From UBA1756 sp045130235 (GTDB lineage Bacteria > Bacteroidota > Bacteroidia > Bacteroidales > WCHB1-69): a stretch of 64,000 bases of DNA. Below, one piece after another: positions 9,663 to 18,128 of the stretch. Position 1 is the stretch's first letter. Each line of letters starts with the position of its first letter. The stretch is taken from assembly GCA_045130235.1 (NCBI GenBank), contig JBGUPJ010000034.1, forward strand, positions 1-64,000, read 5' to 3'. The notes under the pieces were generated by a model. The model was given only the letters and a program-made list of their open reading frames with translations, was not told the origin of the DNA and did not search any database. A program made the position numbers and the translations under genes.

Positions 9663-11354
9663 ATGAAAAAAACAATCTTATTGCTGCTCTCTCTTTGTCT
9701 CTGTTTTTCGGCATTTGCCCAAACTCTCAAAAACATCACCTGGGAGGATACTACCCGCCAGTATCTGGAATACGTGCCGGAAACCTACGATGCCAGCACG
9801 CCGACACCGGTGGTCTTCATCTTTCACGGACTGGGCGGTAACATGTATGAAGTTTTGTACAATGCCGACTTCAACAGAATCGCCGCCGAACAGGGGTGGA
9901 TTACCGTCACGCCGCAGGCACTGCCCGACACCTTCACCGCAATGGACACGACCATTACGATGAACGCTTGGCACTCGGGTGTCAGCGCCGTTGTGAACGG
10001 AGACACGATTGTGGCCAGCGAAGGACGGGACGACACCGGCCTGATGATGGCCATCTTAGACAGCCTCATCGACCATTACAACATCGACCAGAGCAATGTG
10101 TTCTGTACGGGTGTTTCGATGGGCGGCTTCATGTCGCACCGGATGGCGATTGAGCATGGCGACCGCATCAAGGCCATCGCGCCCGTTTGCGGCACCATCG
10201 GCAACGAAATCACCTCCTACACACCCGTCGGCCACGTGAGCGTGATGCACCTCCACGGCACCGCCGACAGCATCGTGACCTACGACAGCGGAAGTTTCCA
10301 GTACATCGTCAATGTGAATGTCGGACTCGGCGTGGATTCCACCATCGCGTTCTGGCGCCGCTACAACCAGTGCTCCGACACCGCCATCCACACCATCTTC
10401 CCCGACATCTGCGACGACGGCCGGCTTTTCGAGAAATTCTACTACGGCGACGGCACCTTCGGCACGAAGACCGTTCTTATCAAGGTGAACGGCGGCGAGC
10501 ACGAGTGGTGCCACGGCCCGTATCGGGATGTGGATTTCACCGATGAAATCTACAACTTCTTCGCCTCCTGCCTGGGCAATGTACCCACCGTTGTGGCCAC
10601 CTCCACCGACATCGCCGTCACTACCGCCACTTTCAGCGGAGAGGTTACGGCCGAAGGAAGCGCGGAAGTGACCGCCCGCGGCGTTTGTTGGAGCAGCACC
10701 CCGCACCCGACCATCGCCAACCAGCACACCACCGACTCTCTCGGCATGGGTGCCTTCACGAGCATCATCCCCGACCTCATGCCCAACACCACCTACTACG
10801 CCCGCGCCTACGCCACCAACGAGGTGGGCACGGCCTACAGCGATGAAATCTGTTTCACCACCCTCTGCGACTATTCCGCGCTGAACGATACTGTCGAAAT
10901 CACCCTCTGCGAGAGCGACCTGCCGTATCACTACGTAAACGGCGACATCGACACCATCTTCGAGGTCGGCACACCCAACCTTTCAGTTTTCAATTTTCAA
11001 TTTTCAAATCAGTACGGATGCGACAGCACCTTTACCCTCACCTTGACCCTCCTCCCCTGCGATACCAACAACATCCCCGTTTACGCTGACGGTCTCCTTA
11101 CCCTCTACCCGAACCCCACCAACGGGATTGTCAATGTACAATGTACAATGAACAATGTACAATCAGGGGCTGGTGAGATTCAGGTGTTGGATGTATACGG
11201 TAGGGTGTTGGATGCTGTGGATATTTCGGACGCACGCAGTGCGTCCGTACAGACTGTGCAAATCGACCTGTCGCAATATGCCGCCGGCGTTTACCTCATC
11301 CAATGGGTGAACAACGGGAATGTGGTGGCGGTACGGAAGGTGGTAAGAGAGTAA
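9663..11354 (+). CDS. T9SS-exported polyhydroxybutyrate-depolymerase-like esterase
   Basis: The product is 563 residues. A signal peptide (ends SAFAQ) precedes an alpha/beta hydrolase domain (about 20-300) of the LpqC/PHB-depolymerase/feruloyl-esterase type. The oxyanion region FHGLGG and nucleophile motif GVSMGG are visible, as are a likely acid (HGTADS) and His (GGEHEW). An FN3-like module (about 310-400, with GVCWSS) and a linker follow. The C-terminal ~80 residues are a T9SS sorting domain (YPNPTNG ... VYLIQWVNNG ... VRKVVRE). ATG at 9663 is chosen because it directly starts the signal peptide; upstream in-frame starts lack one. Repeat DNA is embedded in frame at three places near the 3' end. 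A paralogue lies at 40287-41435. The substrate is unknown; secreted polyester or feruloyl ester hydrolysis is plausible. Confidence 0.88.
   Translation: MKKTILLLLSLCLCFSAFAQTLKNITWEDTTRQYLEYVPETYDASTPTPVVFIFHGLGGNMYEVLYNADFNRIAAEQGWITVTPQALPDTFTAMDTTITMNAWHSGVSAVVNGDTIVASEGRDDTGLMMAILDSLIDHYNIDQSNVFCTGVSMGGFMSHRMAIEHGDRIKAIAPVCGTIGNEITSYTPVGHVSVMHLHGTADSIVTYDSGSFQYIVNVNVGLGVDSTIAFWRRYNQCSDTAIHTIFPDICDDGRLFEKFYYGDGTFGTKTVLIKVNGGEHEWCHGPYRDVDFTDEIYNFFASCLGNVPTVVATSTDIAVTTATFSGEVTAEGSAEVTARGVCWSSTPHPTIANQHTTDSLGMGAFTSIIPDLMPNTTYYARAYATNEVGTAYSDEICFTTLCDYSALNDTVEITLCESDLPYHYVNGDIDTIFEVGTPNLSVFNFQFSNQYGCDSTFTLTLTLLPCDTNNIPVYADGLLTLYPNPTNGIVNVQCTMNNVQSGAGEIQVLDVYGRVLDAVDISDARSASVQTVQIDLSQYAAGVYLIQWVNNGNVVAVRKVVRE
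10979..11010 (+). repeat. In-frame AT-rich repeat inside esterase gene
   Basis: Three consecutive TTTTCAA-type units encode SVFNFQFSN between the FN3-like and following modules. Similar units occur in intergenic DNA near 49950 and 51560 and inside vsr near 32815. Confidence 0.6.
11131..11163 (+). repeat. In-frame tandem ACAATGT repeats
   Basis: About four copies of a 7-8-base unit encode NVQCTMNNVQS within the T9SS sorting domain of the esterase. Confidence 0.6.
11227..11247. repeat. In-frame GGACGCAC-type palindrome
   Basis: Nine-base arms flank a GCA centre, encoding part of DARSASVQ in the esterase sorting domain. The same palindrome family occurs at 32900-32918 and 52825-52843. Confidence 0.7.
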
Positions 11355-11398
11355 CCGCTGGGGCGCGATTACAAATATATTTTGCGGAATGTTTTACA

Positions 11399-11655
11399 CT
11401 ATTTTTTCCTTATTTCCGCATCAATAATATAGATGTCACCATCGGAATCCACAAGCCAGAATCTTTGGCATACTTCTCTGCGGCTCGCTGTTCGATATCA
11501 AACTGGCTTACATCTTCTTTGCGGCTTCGAAGTTCCGCTTCATATAATTGGCAGCCTCGGCGGAGTTCATCGGCGATTTCATGGATTCTGCAATTTTCCG
11601 TAGTTTCCTCAAAATCGCCTCCCTGTGAAATGGATTCAAATAGGTCATCGCTCAT
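11399..11655 (-). pseudogene. Small gene, probable remnant of a polyvalent-kinase-type protein
   Basis: The open frame (11655 to 11410) gives 81 residues, starting MSDDLFESISQGGDFEET, largely helical and charged. This resembles the N-terminus of Bacteroidales 'putative polyvalent protein kinase domain' proteins as I remember them. The last ten residues look unnatural. In the +1 frame, from about the same point, the DNA reads VDSDGDIYIIDAEIRKK and then a stop (11399). That looks like the kinase C-terminal metal-binding segment (IDAE). I infer an internal deletion with a frame change, joining the two ends of a gene once 200 or more residues long. A good promoter sits upstream, so a short product may still be made. 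Confidence 0.5.
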
Positions 11656-11683
11656 TCGCTTTTACATTTCTATTTTGGATGGG

Positions 11684-11711
11684 CAAAAATACAACAAAAT
11701 TTTTAAAACAA
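11684..11711 (-). promoter_or_regulatory. Promoter for the small minus-strand gene
   Basis: TTG at 11709-11711 and TATTTTTG at 11684-11691 on the minus strand are 17 bp apart, close to Bacteroidota -33/-7 spacing. Confidence 0.55.
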
Positions 11712-11813
11712 GACCATTCCCGCCAAAAACCAGCGAGGCACCTTGCGGCTGCCACACCAAAGATGTGCGCATCCTTTCTCGCAATCAATGGCAATCCATA
11801 TCCAATATTTTCG

Positions 11814-11821
11814 TACCTTTG
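11814..11821 (+). promoter_or_regulatory. -7 element for the C10 protease gene
   Basis: TACCTTTG followed by CCGC lies about 80 bp ahead of the protease start codon. Confidence 0.55.
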
Positions 11822-11900
11822 CCGCGTCAATTTCCGAAGTGTTCCCAATCTTCCGAAAGCTGACAACAAACAATTAAAAAAACGCAATTTCCATCCCATT

Positions 11901-13928
11901 ATGAAACAAATCCTCCTCTGCACCCTCGTTCTGGCCCTGTCGCTGCCCACCCTGCGGGCACAGTCGGTCACCCCCGAAGAGGCCGCCACCATCGCCGCCG
12001 CCTTCCTGCAAAGCCAAGACCGCCAACTGGCACGCACCGCCCATACCACCACCCGCGACGGCCATAACCTGCTCTATATCTTCAACTCTACCGACAGCTA
12101 TGTCGTGGTTTCCGGCGACAAACGCACCCCGCCGGTCCTCGCCTTCTCCGACCACCAGCTCTACCTCGACAACGAGGTCATCCCGCCCGCCCGGATGTGG
12201 CTCGACAGCTACGCCGACCAGATCGCGGCTCTGCAACAGTCGCCCACCGGCACCGAACACCCCGCCTGGAACCACATCCTCAACCAGCGCGCCCTGCCCC
12301 GCAACGGCGAGTCCATCGAACCCCTCACCCACTCGCACTGGAGCCAGGAAGAGTTCTACAACTACTACTGCCCCCGCGACTACGCCGGACCCAACAACCG
12401 CTGCGTCACCGGCTGCGTGGCCACCGCCATGGGTCAGCTCATGTACTACTTCCGCTGGCCCCATACCGGCATAGGCTCCTATAGCTATGTGGACGAAAAC
12501 TACGGAGAACAGTCGGCCGACTTCGGCAACACCACCTACGACTACTCCGCCATGTGTGACAACCCCAACGCCATCAACACCGAAATCTCAAAACTGATCT
12601 ACCACTGCGGCGTGGGCGTGGATATGCACTACGGGGTCAACGGCTCCGGCATGTACAACCACAGCGCCGCCTACGTGCTCCGCACCTACTTCAAATATTC
12701 GCCCGAAACCCAATACGTGTTCAGAGACTCCACCACACTCGATTGGGACAGCCTGATTATCAGCCATCTGGAACGGAACATCCCGCTTTACTATGCCGGC
12801 TGGAGCGTGCCCGACATCAACGGCCACGGCTTCATCTGCGACGGCTACAGAACCGTGGACACTGTTCTCTACTACCACTTCAACTTCGGATGGGGCGGCA
12901 GCCACGACGGCTACTTCATCACCACCCACCTCAACACCGCCGGCACCCACTTCAACCTCGCCCAGGAACTCATCATCAACGCCTACCCCGACACCAACCA
13001 ATATGCGTATCCAACTCCGCAAACTGCCGTTGGCGACACCACGCTGACCTCCCACTCGGGCTCCTTCCTCAATGCCAATGTCCCCTCCGATTACACATGG
13101 CACATCCAACCCGATGTCCCTAACCTCAGTGGCATCCAACTCTCAGTCCGATACGACCTCTCTGCGAACGATACCCTCTACATCAACCCCGACAACTGCT
13201 GGCAGCCTATCATCATCCTGACCGACACAACAGGCACCCTGTCAGTCGATTGGGATTGTGCTGAAATCTTAGTTCATTACCATGGCACCGGCACAGGACA
13301 GCATTTTTTCGCCAGCTATAGCGCCCAACAGCCCCAGTACTGCGTCAGCTACCTCAACAGCGGCGCTCTTTCCGGCACTTTCGATGACGGCAGTGGCGAC
13401 GATGACTACCTGCCTCTTACCGCCTGCCAGTACAGAATCACCATCCTCAACCGTCCCTTTATCAATCTGCATTTCACGAAGTTCGACCTCGAAGAGGGCC
13501 ACGACTTCCTCTATATTTTCTACCAAACTCCTTCAGAAGAAAATCTGCTGGCCACCTATACCGGCTCGATGCCCGATACCATCGTTTCGTTCGATAAACG
13601 CCGCCTCGTGCTCGTGTTCGAAAGCGATGAACAAAACCAAGGCGATGGCTTCGAAATCGAATACGAGGGAAGTATTACGGGTGTGCAAGACATTATCTAT
13701 CAATCTTTTTCAGTTTTCCCCAATCCTGCTCACGACGTGCTGAATGTGGAATCTGACCACCCTATTGAGGAGATTTCCCTCTACAATGCCATGGGGCAAC
13801 GCCTTCAAATTGTGCTACCTGCCGAAAATAGTGTCCAGCTCCCTCTGTCAGGCCTTCCCGCAGGTGTTTATTTCCTGAAAATCAGCACTCAAGAGACTAC
13901 TCACACCTGCAAGTTCTTGAAGCGATAG
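11901..13928 (+). CDS. T9SS-exported C10 family cysteine protease (streptopain/interpain-like)
   Basis: The product is 675 residues. A signal peptide (ends TLRAQ) is followed by an inhibitory prodomain-like region (about 22-130) and a papain-fold C10 catalytic domain (about 140-370). The nucleophile is Cys172 in GCVATA and the base is His309 in GHGFICDGY; the NFGWGG motif is at 328-333. All of these are intact. Two CUB-like modules follow (about 385-600), each with the YxF/DGFxI pattern. A T9SS sorting domain (about 610-675, VFPNPAHDVLNV ... GVYFLKIS) is last. The ATG at 11901 begins the signal peptide; the frame is open further upstream but without one. The protease is likely secreted to the surface or medium for peptide acquisition. 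Confidence 0.92.
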   Translation: MKQILLCTLVLALSLPTLRAQSVTPEEAATIAAAFLQSQDRQLARTAHTTTRDGHNLLYIFNSTDSYVVVSGDKRTPPVLAFSDHQLYLDNEVIPPARMWLDSYADQIAALQQSPTGTEHPAWNHILNQRALPRNGESIEPLTHSHWSQEEFYNYYCPRDYAGPNNRCVTGCVATAMGQLMYYFRWPHTGIGSYSYVDENYGEQSADFGNTTYDYSAMCDNPNAINTEISKLIYHCGVGVDMHYGVNGSGMYNHSAAYVLRTYFKYSPETQYVFRDSTTLDWDSLIISHLERNIPLYYAGWSVPDINGHGFICDGYRTVDTVLYYHFNFGWGGSHDGYFITTHLNTAGTHFNLAQELIINAYPDTNQYAYPTPQTAVGDTTLTSHSGSFLNANVPSDYTWHIQPDVPNLSGIQLSVRYDLSANDTLYINPDNCWQPIIILTDTTGTLSVDWDCAEILVHYHGTGTGQHFFASYSAQQPQYCVSYLNSGALSGTFDDGSGDDDYLPLTACQYRITILNRPFINLHFTKFDLEEGHDFLYIFYQTPSEENLLATYTGSMPDTIVSFDKRRLVLVFESDEQNQGDGFEIEYEGSITGVQDIIYQSFSVFPNPAHDVLNVESDHPIEEISLYNAMGQRLQIVLPAENSVQLPLSGLPAGVYFLKISTQETTHTCKFLKR

Positions 13929-14018
13929 TTTTATTGCATGGACCTTCATACTGGAATGTATGAACGCATGATTTGAAAAGATAGCAGTGGGAAAAGAACA
14001 AAATAGTTGATTTTGTCG

Positions 14019-14026
14019 TATCTTTG
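14019..14026 (+). promoter_or_regulatory. -7 element for yicC
   Basis: TATCTTTG followed by CAGCC lies about 55 bp ahead of the yicC start. Confidence 0.6.
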
Positions 14027-14079
14027 CAGCCGAAAAAAACTCACTATCGAGTTTTCATGATTTTTTAGATATTCTTGGT

Positions 14080-14952
14080 ATGATTAAATCAATGACTGGC
14101 TTCGGCAATGCGAATATTAACGCTTCTGCCAAAAGTATTGTTGTGGAAATCAGAACTTTAAACAGCAAGCAGCTGGACCTGAACACCCGCATCGCTCCTC
14201 TCTTCCGTGACAAAGAACATGAAATCCGCTCGCTTATCGCTCAAAAGTTAGAGCGTGGGAAAATCGATTTTTCGCTCTATGTGGAGAAAAATGACACCCC
14301 CACTATCAGCATCAACACTGAGCTGGCCCGTGCTTACTACAACGAACTGGTCAAACTGTCGTTCAACCTCCAGAACCCTGTGGAGAGCGACATCTTTGTG
14401 CAGATGCTGCGCCTGCCCGATGTCATCACCACCCCGAAAGAGGAGCTGAGCGACGAGCTCTGGCAGCAGGTATCGGAGGCCATCGCCGCGGCCTGCGACC
14501 ACTGCGACGACTTCCGCACCCAAGAGGGTAAGGTGCTGGCCGCCGACTTCGACAAGCGCGTACGCCTCATTGATGCTATGATTGATGAGATTACGCCTTT
14601 TGAAACACAACGCATTGTTAATCAGAGAGAAAAATTTAACAAAGGATTAGAAGATCTCAAACAAAAGGGTCAGTACGACCCCAACCGCCTCGAGCAGGAG
14701 ATGATTTTCTACATCGAAAAACTCGATATCACCGAAGAAAAAGTGCGCCTGCGCAAACACTGCAACTACTTCCTGCAAACCATGAACGAGCCCAACTCAC
14801 AGGGCAAAAAACTCGGTTTCATCGTGCAGGAGATGGGCCGCGAGGTGAACACCATCGGCTCCAAGGCCTGCGATTTCAACATCCAACAGATTGTGGTGCG
14901 GATGAAAGACGAGGTGGAGAAATTGAAAGAACAATTGGCCAATGTGTTGTAA
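14080..14952 (+). CDS. yicC: YicC/YloC family endoribonuclease
   Basis: The product is 290 residues, the usual length for the family. The signature N-terminus MIKSMTGFG is present, as are EIRTLNSKQLD (about 25-35) and the C-terminal DUF1732 region (LGFIVQEMGREVNTIGSKA). E. coli YicC and B. subtilis YloC act as endoribonucleases; this role is inherited from the family. der follows 115 bp downstream, with palindromic repeats between the two genes. Confidence 0.93.
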   Translation: MIKSMTGFGNANINASAKSIVVEIRTLNSKQLDLNTRIAPLFRDKEHEIRSLIAQKLERGKIDFSLYVEKNDTPTISINTELARAYYNELVKLSFNLQNPVESDIFVQMLRLPDVITTPKEELSDELWQQVSEAIAAACDHCDDFRTQEGKVLAADFDKRVRLIDAMIDEITPFETQRIVNQREKFNKGLEDLKQKGQYDPNRLEQEMIFYIEKLDITEEKVRLRKHCNYFLQTMNEPNSQGKKLGFIVQEMGREVNTIGSKACDFNIQQIVVRMKDEVEKLKEQLANVL

Positions 14953-14966
14953 CAAAATAAAACATG

Positions 14967-14994
14967 GTAGAGACGGAGCATGCTCCGTCTCTAC
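14967..14994. repeat. Perfect 28-bp palindrome
   Basis: Fourteen-base arms with no loop (GTAGAGACGGAGCA and its complement) lie in the yicC-der gap. It belongs to the GTAGAGACG palindrome family also seen at 15017-15040 and 51521-51542. Confidence 0.85.
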
Positions 14995-15016
14995 ATGAAC
15001 CAAAAACCAACATGAG

Positions 15017-15040
15017 AGAGACGCGATATATCACGTCTCT
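15017..15040. repeat. Imperfect GAGACG palindrome before der
   Basis: The arms AGAGACG and CGTCTCT flank a GATATATC centre with one mismatch. The 12-mer AACCAACATGAG occurs just before it (15005-15016) and again at the der start codon (15060-15071), as a target duplication would. Confidence 0.7.
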
Positions 15041-15066
15041 ACATAAACCCGTAAATTGAAACCAAC

Positions 15067-16371
15067 ATGAGCAATATACTATCCCTAGTCGGACGACCGA
15101 ATGTCGGCAAATCAACTCTTTTCAACCGCCTCACCCAGAGCCGGGAGGCCATCGTGGACAGCATTGCCGGTGTGACCCGCGACCGCAACTACGGCAAGTC
15201 CGACTGGAACGGCTACGAGTTCTCGGTCATCGACACTGGCGGCTACGTGGTGGGCTCCTCCGACATTTTCGAGGCGGAGATCCGCAAGCAGGCCGCTTTG
15301 GCCATCGACGAGTCGGATGTGATTGTGCTGGTGGTGGACGGCCGAGAAGGCCTCTCGCCGTTGGACGAGGAGATCGCCTCCATCCTGCGCCGCTCCAAGA
15401 AGCCTTTCTATCTGGCCGTCAACAAAATTGACAGTCCCTCCAACTTTTTCGACTATACCGAATTTTACGCCCTCGGCGTGGATGAGATTTTCCCCATCTC
15501 TGCCGTGTCGGGTAGCGGCACCGGCGACCTGCTCGATGCCGTGGTGCAGCACTTCACCCACGAGGAGGACCACATCATCGACGAACTGCCGAAGATTACC
15601 GTGGTGGGCAAGCCCAACGTGGGGAAATCTTCCATTATCAACACTTTCCTTGGTGAAGATCGTCACATCGTGACCCCTCTCGCCGGCACCACCCGCGACT
15701 CCATCTTCACCCGCTACTCCGGCTTCGGCTTCGACTTCTACTTGGTGGACACCGCCGGTCTGCGCAAAAAGAAAAAGGTAGAGGAAAATCTCGAGTTCTA
15801 CTCCGTGATGCGCGCCATCCGCGCCATTGAAAGCAGCGACGTGTGCATCCTCATGTGCGACGCCTCTACCGGCTTTGACGCACAAGACCTCAACATCTTC
15901 AGTCTCTGTGCCCGCAACAAAAAAGGCATCGTGGTGGTGATGAACAAGTGGGACCTCATCGAAAAAGACAATCACACCCATAAAGAATACGAAGAGCTGG
16001 TGCGCAAACGTATTGAGCCGTTCGATGACGTGCCCATCATTTTCACCTCGGTTATCAACAAACAGCGCATTTACAAGGTGTTAGAGACCGCTGTGGAGGT
16101 GCATAAAAACCGCCAGCGTCGCATCCCCACCTCCGAGCTCAACGACTACCTGCTTCCCATCATCCAGAAAACTCCGCCTCCCATTAACCGCGACAAGATG
16201 ATCCGCATCAAGTTTGTGACACAGCTCCCCACCGCCGTTCCCTCGTTCGCCTTCTTCTGCAACCTGCCCCAATATGTGCGCGAATCGTATAAGCGCTACC
16301 TCGAAAACCGCATTCGTGAGCAGTGGGATTTCCACGGCGTTCCCATCGAAATTTATTTCCGCCAAAAATAA
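15067..16371 (+). CDS. der: Ribosome biogenesis GTPase Der (EngA)
   Basis: The product is 434 residues with two tandem GTPase domains, G1 motifs GRPNVGKST (N-terminal) and GKPNVGKSS (about 180). The matching DTGG and DTAG G3 motifs and NKID and NKWD G4 motifs are present. A C-terminal KH-like domain (about 350-434) ends in the family-typical GVPIEIYFRQK. Der is needed for 50S subunit maturation. The start ATG lies within a duplicated 12-mer. Confidence 0.97.
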   Translation: MSNILSLVGRPNVGKSTLFNRLTQSREAIVDSIAGVTRDRNYGKSDWNGYEFSVIDTGGYVVGSSDIFEAEIRKQAALAIDESDVIVLVVDGREGLSPLDEEIASILRRSKKPFYLAVNKIDSPSNFFDYTEFYALGVDEIFPISAVSGSGTGDLLDAVVQHFTHEEDHIIDELPKITVVGKPNVGKSSIINTFLGEDRHIVTPLAGTTRDSIFTRYSGFGFDFYLVDTAGLRKKKKVEENLEFYSVMRAIRAIESSDVCILMCDASTGFDAQDLNIFSLCARNKKGIVVVMNKWDLIEKDNHTHKEYEELVRKRIEPFDDVPIIFTSVINKQRIYKVLETAVEVHKNRQRRIPTSELNDYLLPIIQKTPPPINRDKMIRIKFVTQLPTAVPSFAFFCNLPQYVRESYKRYLENRIREQWDFHGVPIEIYFRQK

Positions 16372-16377
16372 AACATC

Positions 16378-16791
16378 ATGTCCATCTTCCCCATCTACGC
16401 GCAAGATTATATTCCACAAAGACCGCCTATCGTAATGATAGACAATATATTAAAAAGTGAAGACAATGTTTTTGTCACCGACCTGCTGATCCGTTCCGAC
16501 AACATTTTTGTGGAGAACGGCCGGCTTCGCGAGACCGGACTGATGGAGAATATTGCGCAGACCAGTGCCGCCCGTGTGGGCTTCTGCGCCGGAGGGGTTA
16601 ACGTGCCCATCGGCGTCATCGGCGGCATCAACCAGTTCAGGCTTCACTTTCTGCCCAAGGTGGGACAGACCCTTGTCACCACCATCCACGTGGTGGCTGG
16701 CGTTGCCAATGCCTTAGTGGTGGATGCTATGGTGATGTGCGAAGATCAGCTGGTGGCCGAATGCTCTATGAAAGTATTTATTACACAATAA
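16378..16791 (+). CDS. Hot-dog-fold 3-hydroxyacyl-ACP dehydratase-like protein
   Basis: The product is 137 residues, a single hot-dog domain of the FabZ/ApeI-like type. The segment RPPIVMIDNIL resembles the FabZ RxPFxxxD region, although the usual catalytic His is not evident at that site (YIPQRPP). The gene starts 6 bp after der and is followed 3 bp later by a thioesterase. Pairing with a thioesterase and, across a short gap, a ketoacyl-synthase pair is typical of aryl-polyene or flexirubin pigment clusters, so I infer a role in polyene chain dehydration. Confidence 0.75.
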   Translation: MSIFPIYAQDYIPQRPPIVMIDNILKSEDNVFVTDLLIRSDNIFVENGRLRETGLMENIAQTSAARVGFCAGGVNVPIGVIGGINQFRLHFLPKVGQTLVTTIHVVAGVANALVVDAMVMCEDQLVAECSMKVFITQ

Positions 16792-16794
16792 GAT

Positions 16795-17220
16795 ATGAAA
16801 GAAGCTGTGCTTTCTGCCGAAAAAATCATCGACATCCGCTTTTCGGAAGTGGATTCCATGTCCATCGTGTGGCACGGCTCCTATGTGCAGTATTTCGAGG
16901 ATGCACGCGAAGAGTTTGGCAGGAAGTACCACTTGGAATATTTGCGGATATACGACAATGGTTATTATGCCCCGCTGGTGGAGCTGAAACTCAACTACAA
17001 ACAGCCCTTGCAGTACCAGCACCAGGCGCGTGTGGTCATCACCTTCCGTCCGACAGATGCCGCCAAGATTGTCTTCGACTACGAGGTTTTTGACTTGGAA
17101 ACCAATCAGTTGGCTGCAACTGGGTACTCGGTGCAGGTCTTCATCGACCGCGAACGCAACCTGGTGCTTCAAACTCCCGAATTTTACCAAAAGTGGAAGG
17201 AAGAAAATGGGGTGAAATAA
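16795..17220 (+). CDS. Acyl-CoA/acyl-ACP thioesterase (4HBT hot-dog family)
   Basis: The product is 141 residues, the normal length for a YbgC/4HBT-type thioesterase. The motif FSEVDSMSIVWHGSYVQYFEDAR has the DxxxxVWHxxY pattern; Asp at about 19 is the likely catalytic residue. The gene follows the dehydratase by 3 bp, so the two are surely co-transcribed. The expected role is release of acyl chains in the same pathway. Confidence 0.85.
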   Translation: MKEAVLSAEKIIDIRFSEVDSMSIVWHGSYVQYFEDAREEFGRKYHLEYLRIYDNGYYAPLVELKLNYKQPLQYQHQARVVITFRPTDAAKIVFDYEVFDLETNQLAATGYSVQVFIDRERNLVLQTPEFYQKWKEENGVK

Positions 17221-17287
17221 ATTTTCATTCCGATACAATTTCAGGTATTTCTTTGCGTTTTCATTTAAATTTTAAAACTTTAATCCC

Positions 17288-18025
17288 ATGTCTAACACAC
17301 ACAAAATTATCATCGCGTGCATCGTCGGCCTCTGTTTTGTAGGCGGAGCACTTGCATTGGGTCTTTCATTTTTCAAGGCCAAAGCCCCTGTTCGTACCAT
17401 TTCTGTCGTTGGTATGTCAGAAAAGGATTTCGAATCTGACTTGATGACCCAGAGTTTCAGTTTTTCCATCCTCAACCCCGACATGAAAGCGGGTTATGCA
17501 GACATCAAAGCCGAAACCGAGAAGGTGAAAAAATTCCTCACCGAAAAAGGTATTAACATGAAAGATGTGACTTTCAAAACGGTTTCCGCTAACAGAGAAG
17601 AAGAGTACGTATATGATCGTGTGGCGCAGCGCAGCTATTACGAATTCAGGGGCTATCGCTTCACGCAGGTGGTTTATATCGAGACCAAGGACATTCAGAA
17701 ACTGGAGGAATTGGATTTGGCCGAGCTGATGGGTGAAAATATCAACATCGACATCAACGAGCCGAGTTATTATTACACCAAGTTGGCCGATTTGAAAATA
17801 GAGATGCTGAAGAGTGCCACTGAGGATGCCAAGAACCGTGCGGAGACCATCGTGGGTGCCGCTGGCGGCAAACTGGCGGGCTTGAAAACCAGCAACATGG
17901 GTGTGTTCCAAATCACTTCCCCCAACTCCAACGACGAGGACTACTCTTGGGGTGGTGCTTACAACACCTGGTCAAAGAGCAAACGCGTCAGCATTACCAT
18001 GCGTTTGACCTACTACGTAAAGTAG
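17288..18025 (+). CDS. SIMPL domain (DUF541) membrane-anchored protein
   Basis: The product is 245 residues. One N-terminal transmembrane segment (about 7-28) acts as signal anchor. The rest is a SIMPL domain (VVGMSEKDFESDLMTQSFSF; KLADLKIEMLKSATEDAKNRAE near 165-185, then VSITMRLTYYVK). Bacterial SIMPL proteins such as E. coli YggE are periplasmic and linked to oxidative-stress tolerance, but the biochemical role is open. It lies between the two halves of the polyene-like gene set. Confidence 0.85.
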   Translation: MSNTHKIIIACIVGLCFVGGALALGLSFFKAKAPVRTISVVGMSEKDFESDLMTQSFSFSILNPDMKAGYADIKAETEKVKKFLTEKGINMKDVTFKTVSANREEEYVYDRVAQRSYYEFRGYRFTQVVYIETKDIQKLEELDLAELMGENINIDINEPSYYYTKLADLKIEMLKSATEDAKNRAETIVGAAGGKLAGLKTSNMGVFQITSPNSNDEDYSWGGAYNTWSKSKRVSITMRLTYYVK

Positions 18026-18045
18026 CGATTTTCTTTCATAATGGG

Positions 18046-18071
18046 AAAGGCGTCCCTTTCGGGACGCCTTT
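18046..18071. terminator. Hairpin between convergent genes
   Basis: A perfect 11-bp stem (18046-18056 with 18061-18071) has a TTTC loop. The T-tract after it is short, but the position just past the SIMPL gene fits a terminator, possibly acting both ways. Confidence 0.7.
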
Positions 18072-18128
18072 GTTGTCCTGAGTGGGAAAGGTCGTTCATT
18101 TTCTTTGCTAGCGCCCCCCAAAAAGGAT

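Noticed and set aside
14967..15040. CRISPR-like pair of repeats before der
   Set aside because: There are only two palindromes, not identical, with no regular spacers or cas genes. They fit the dispersed palindrome family.
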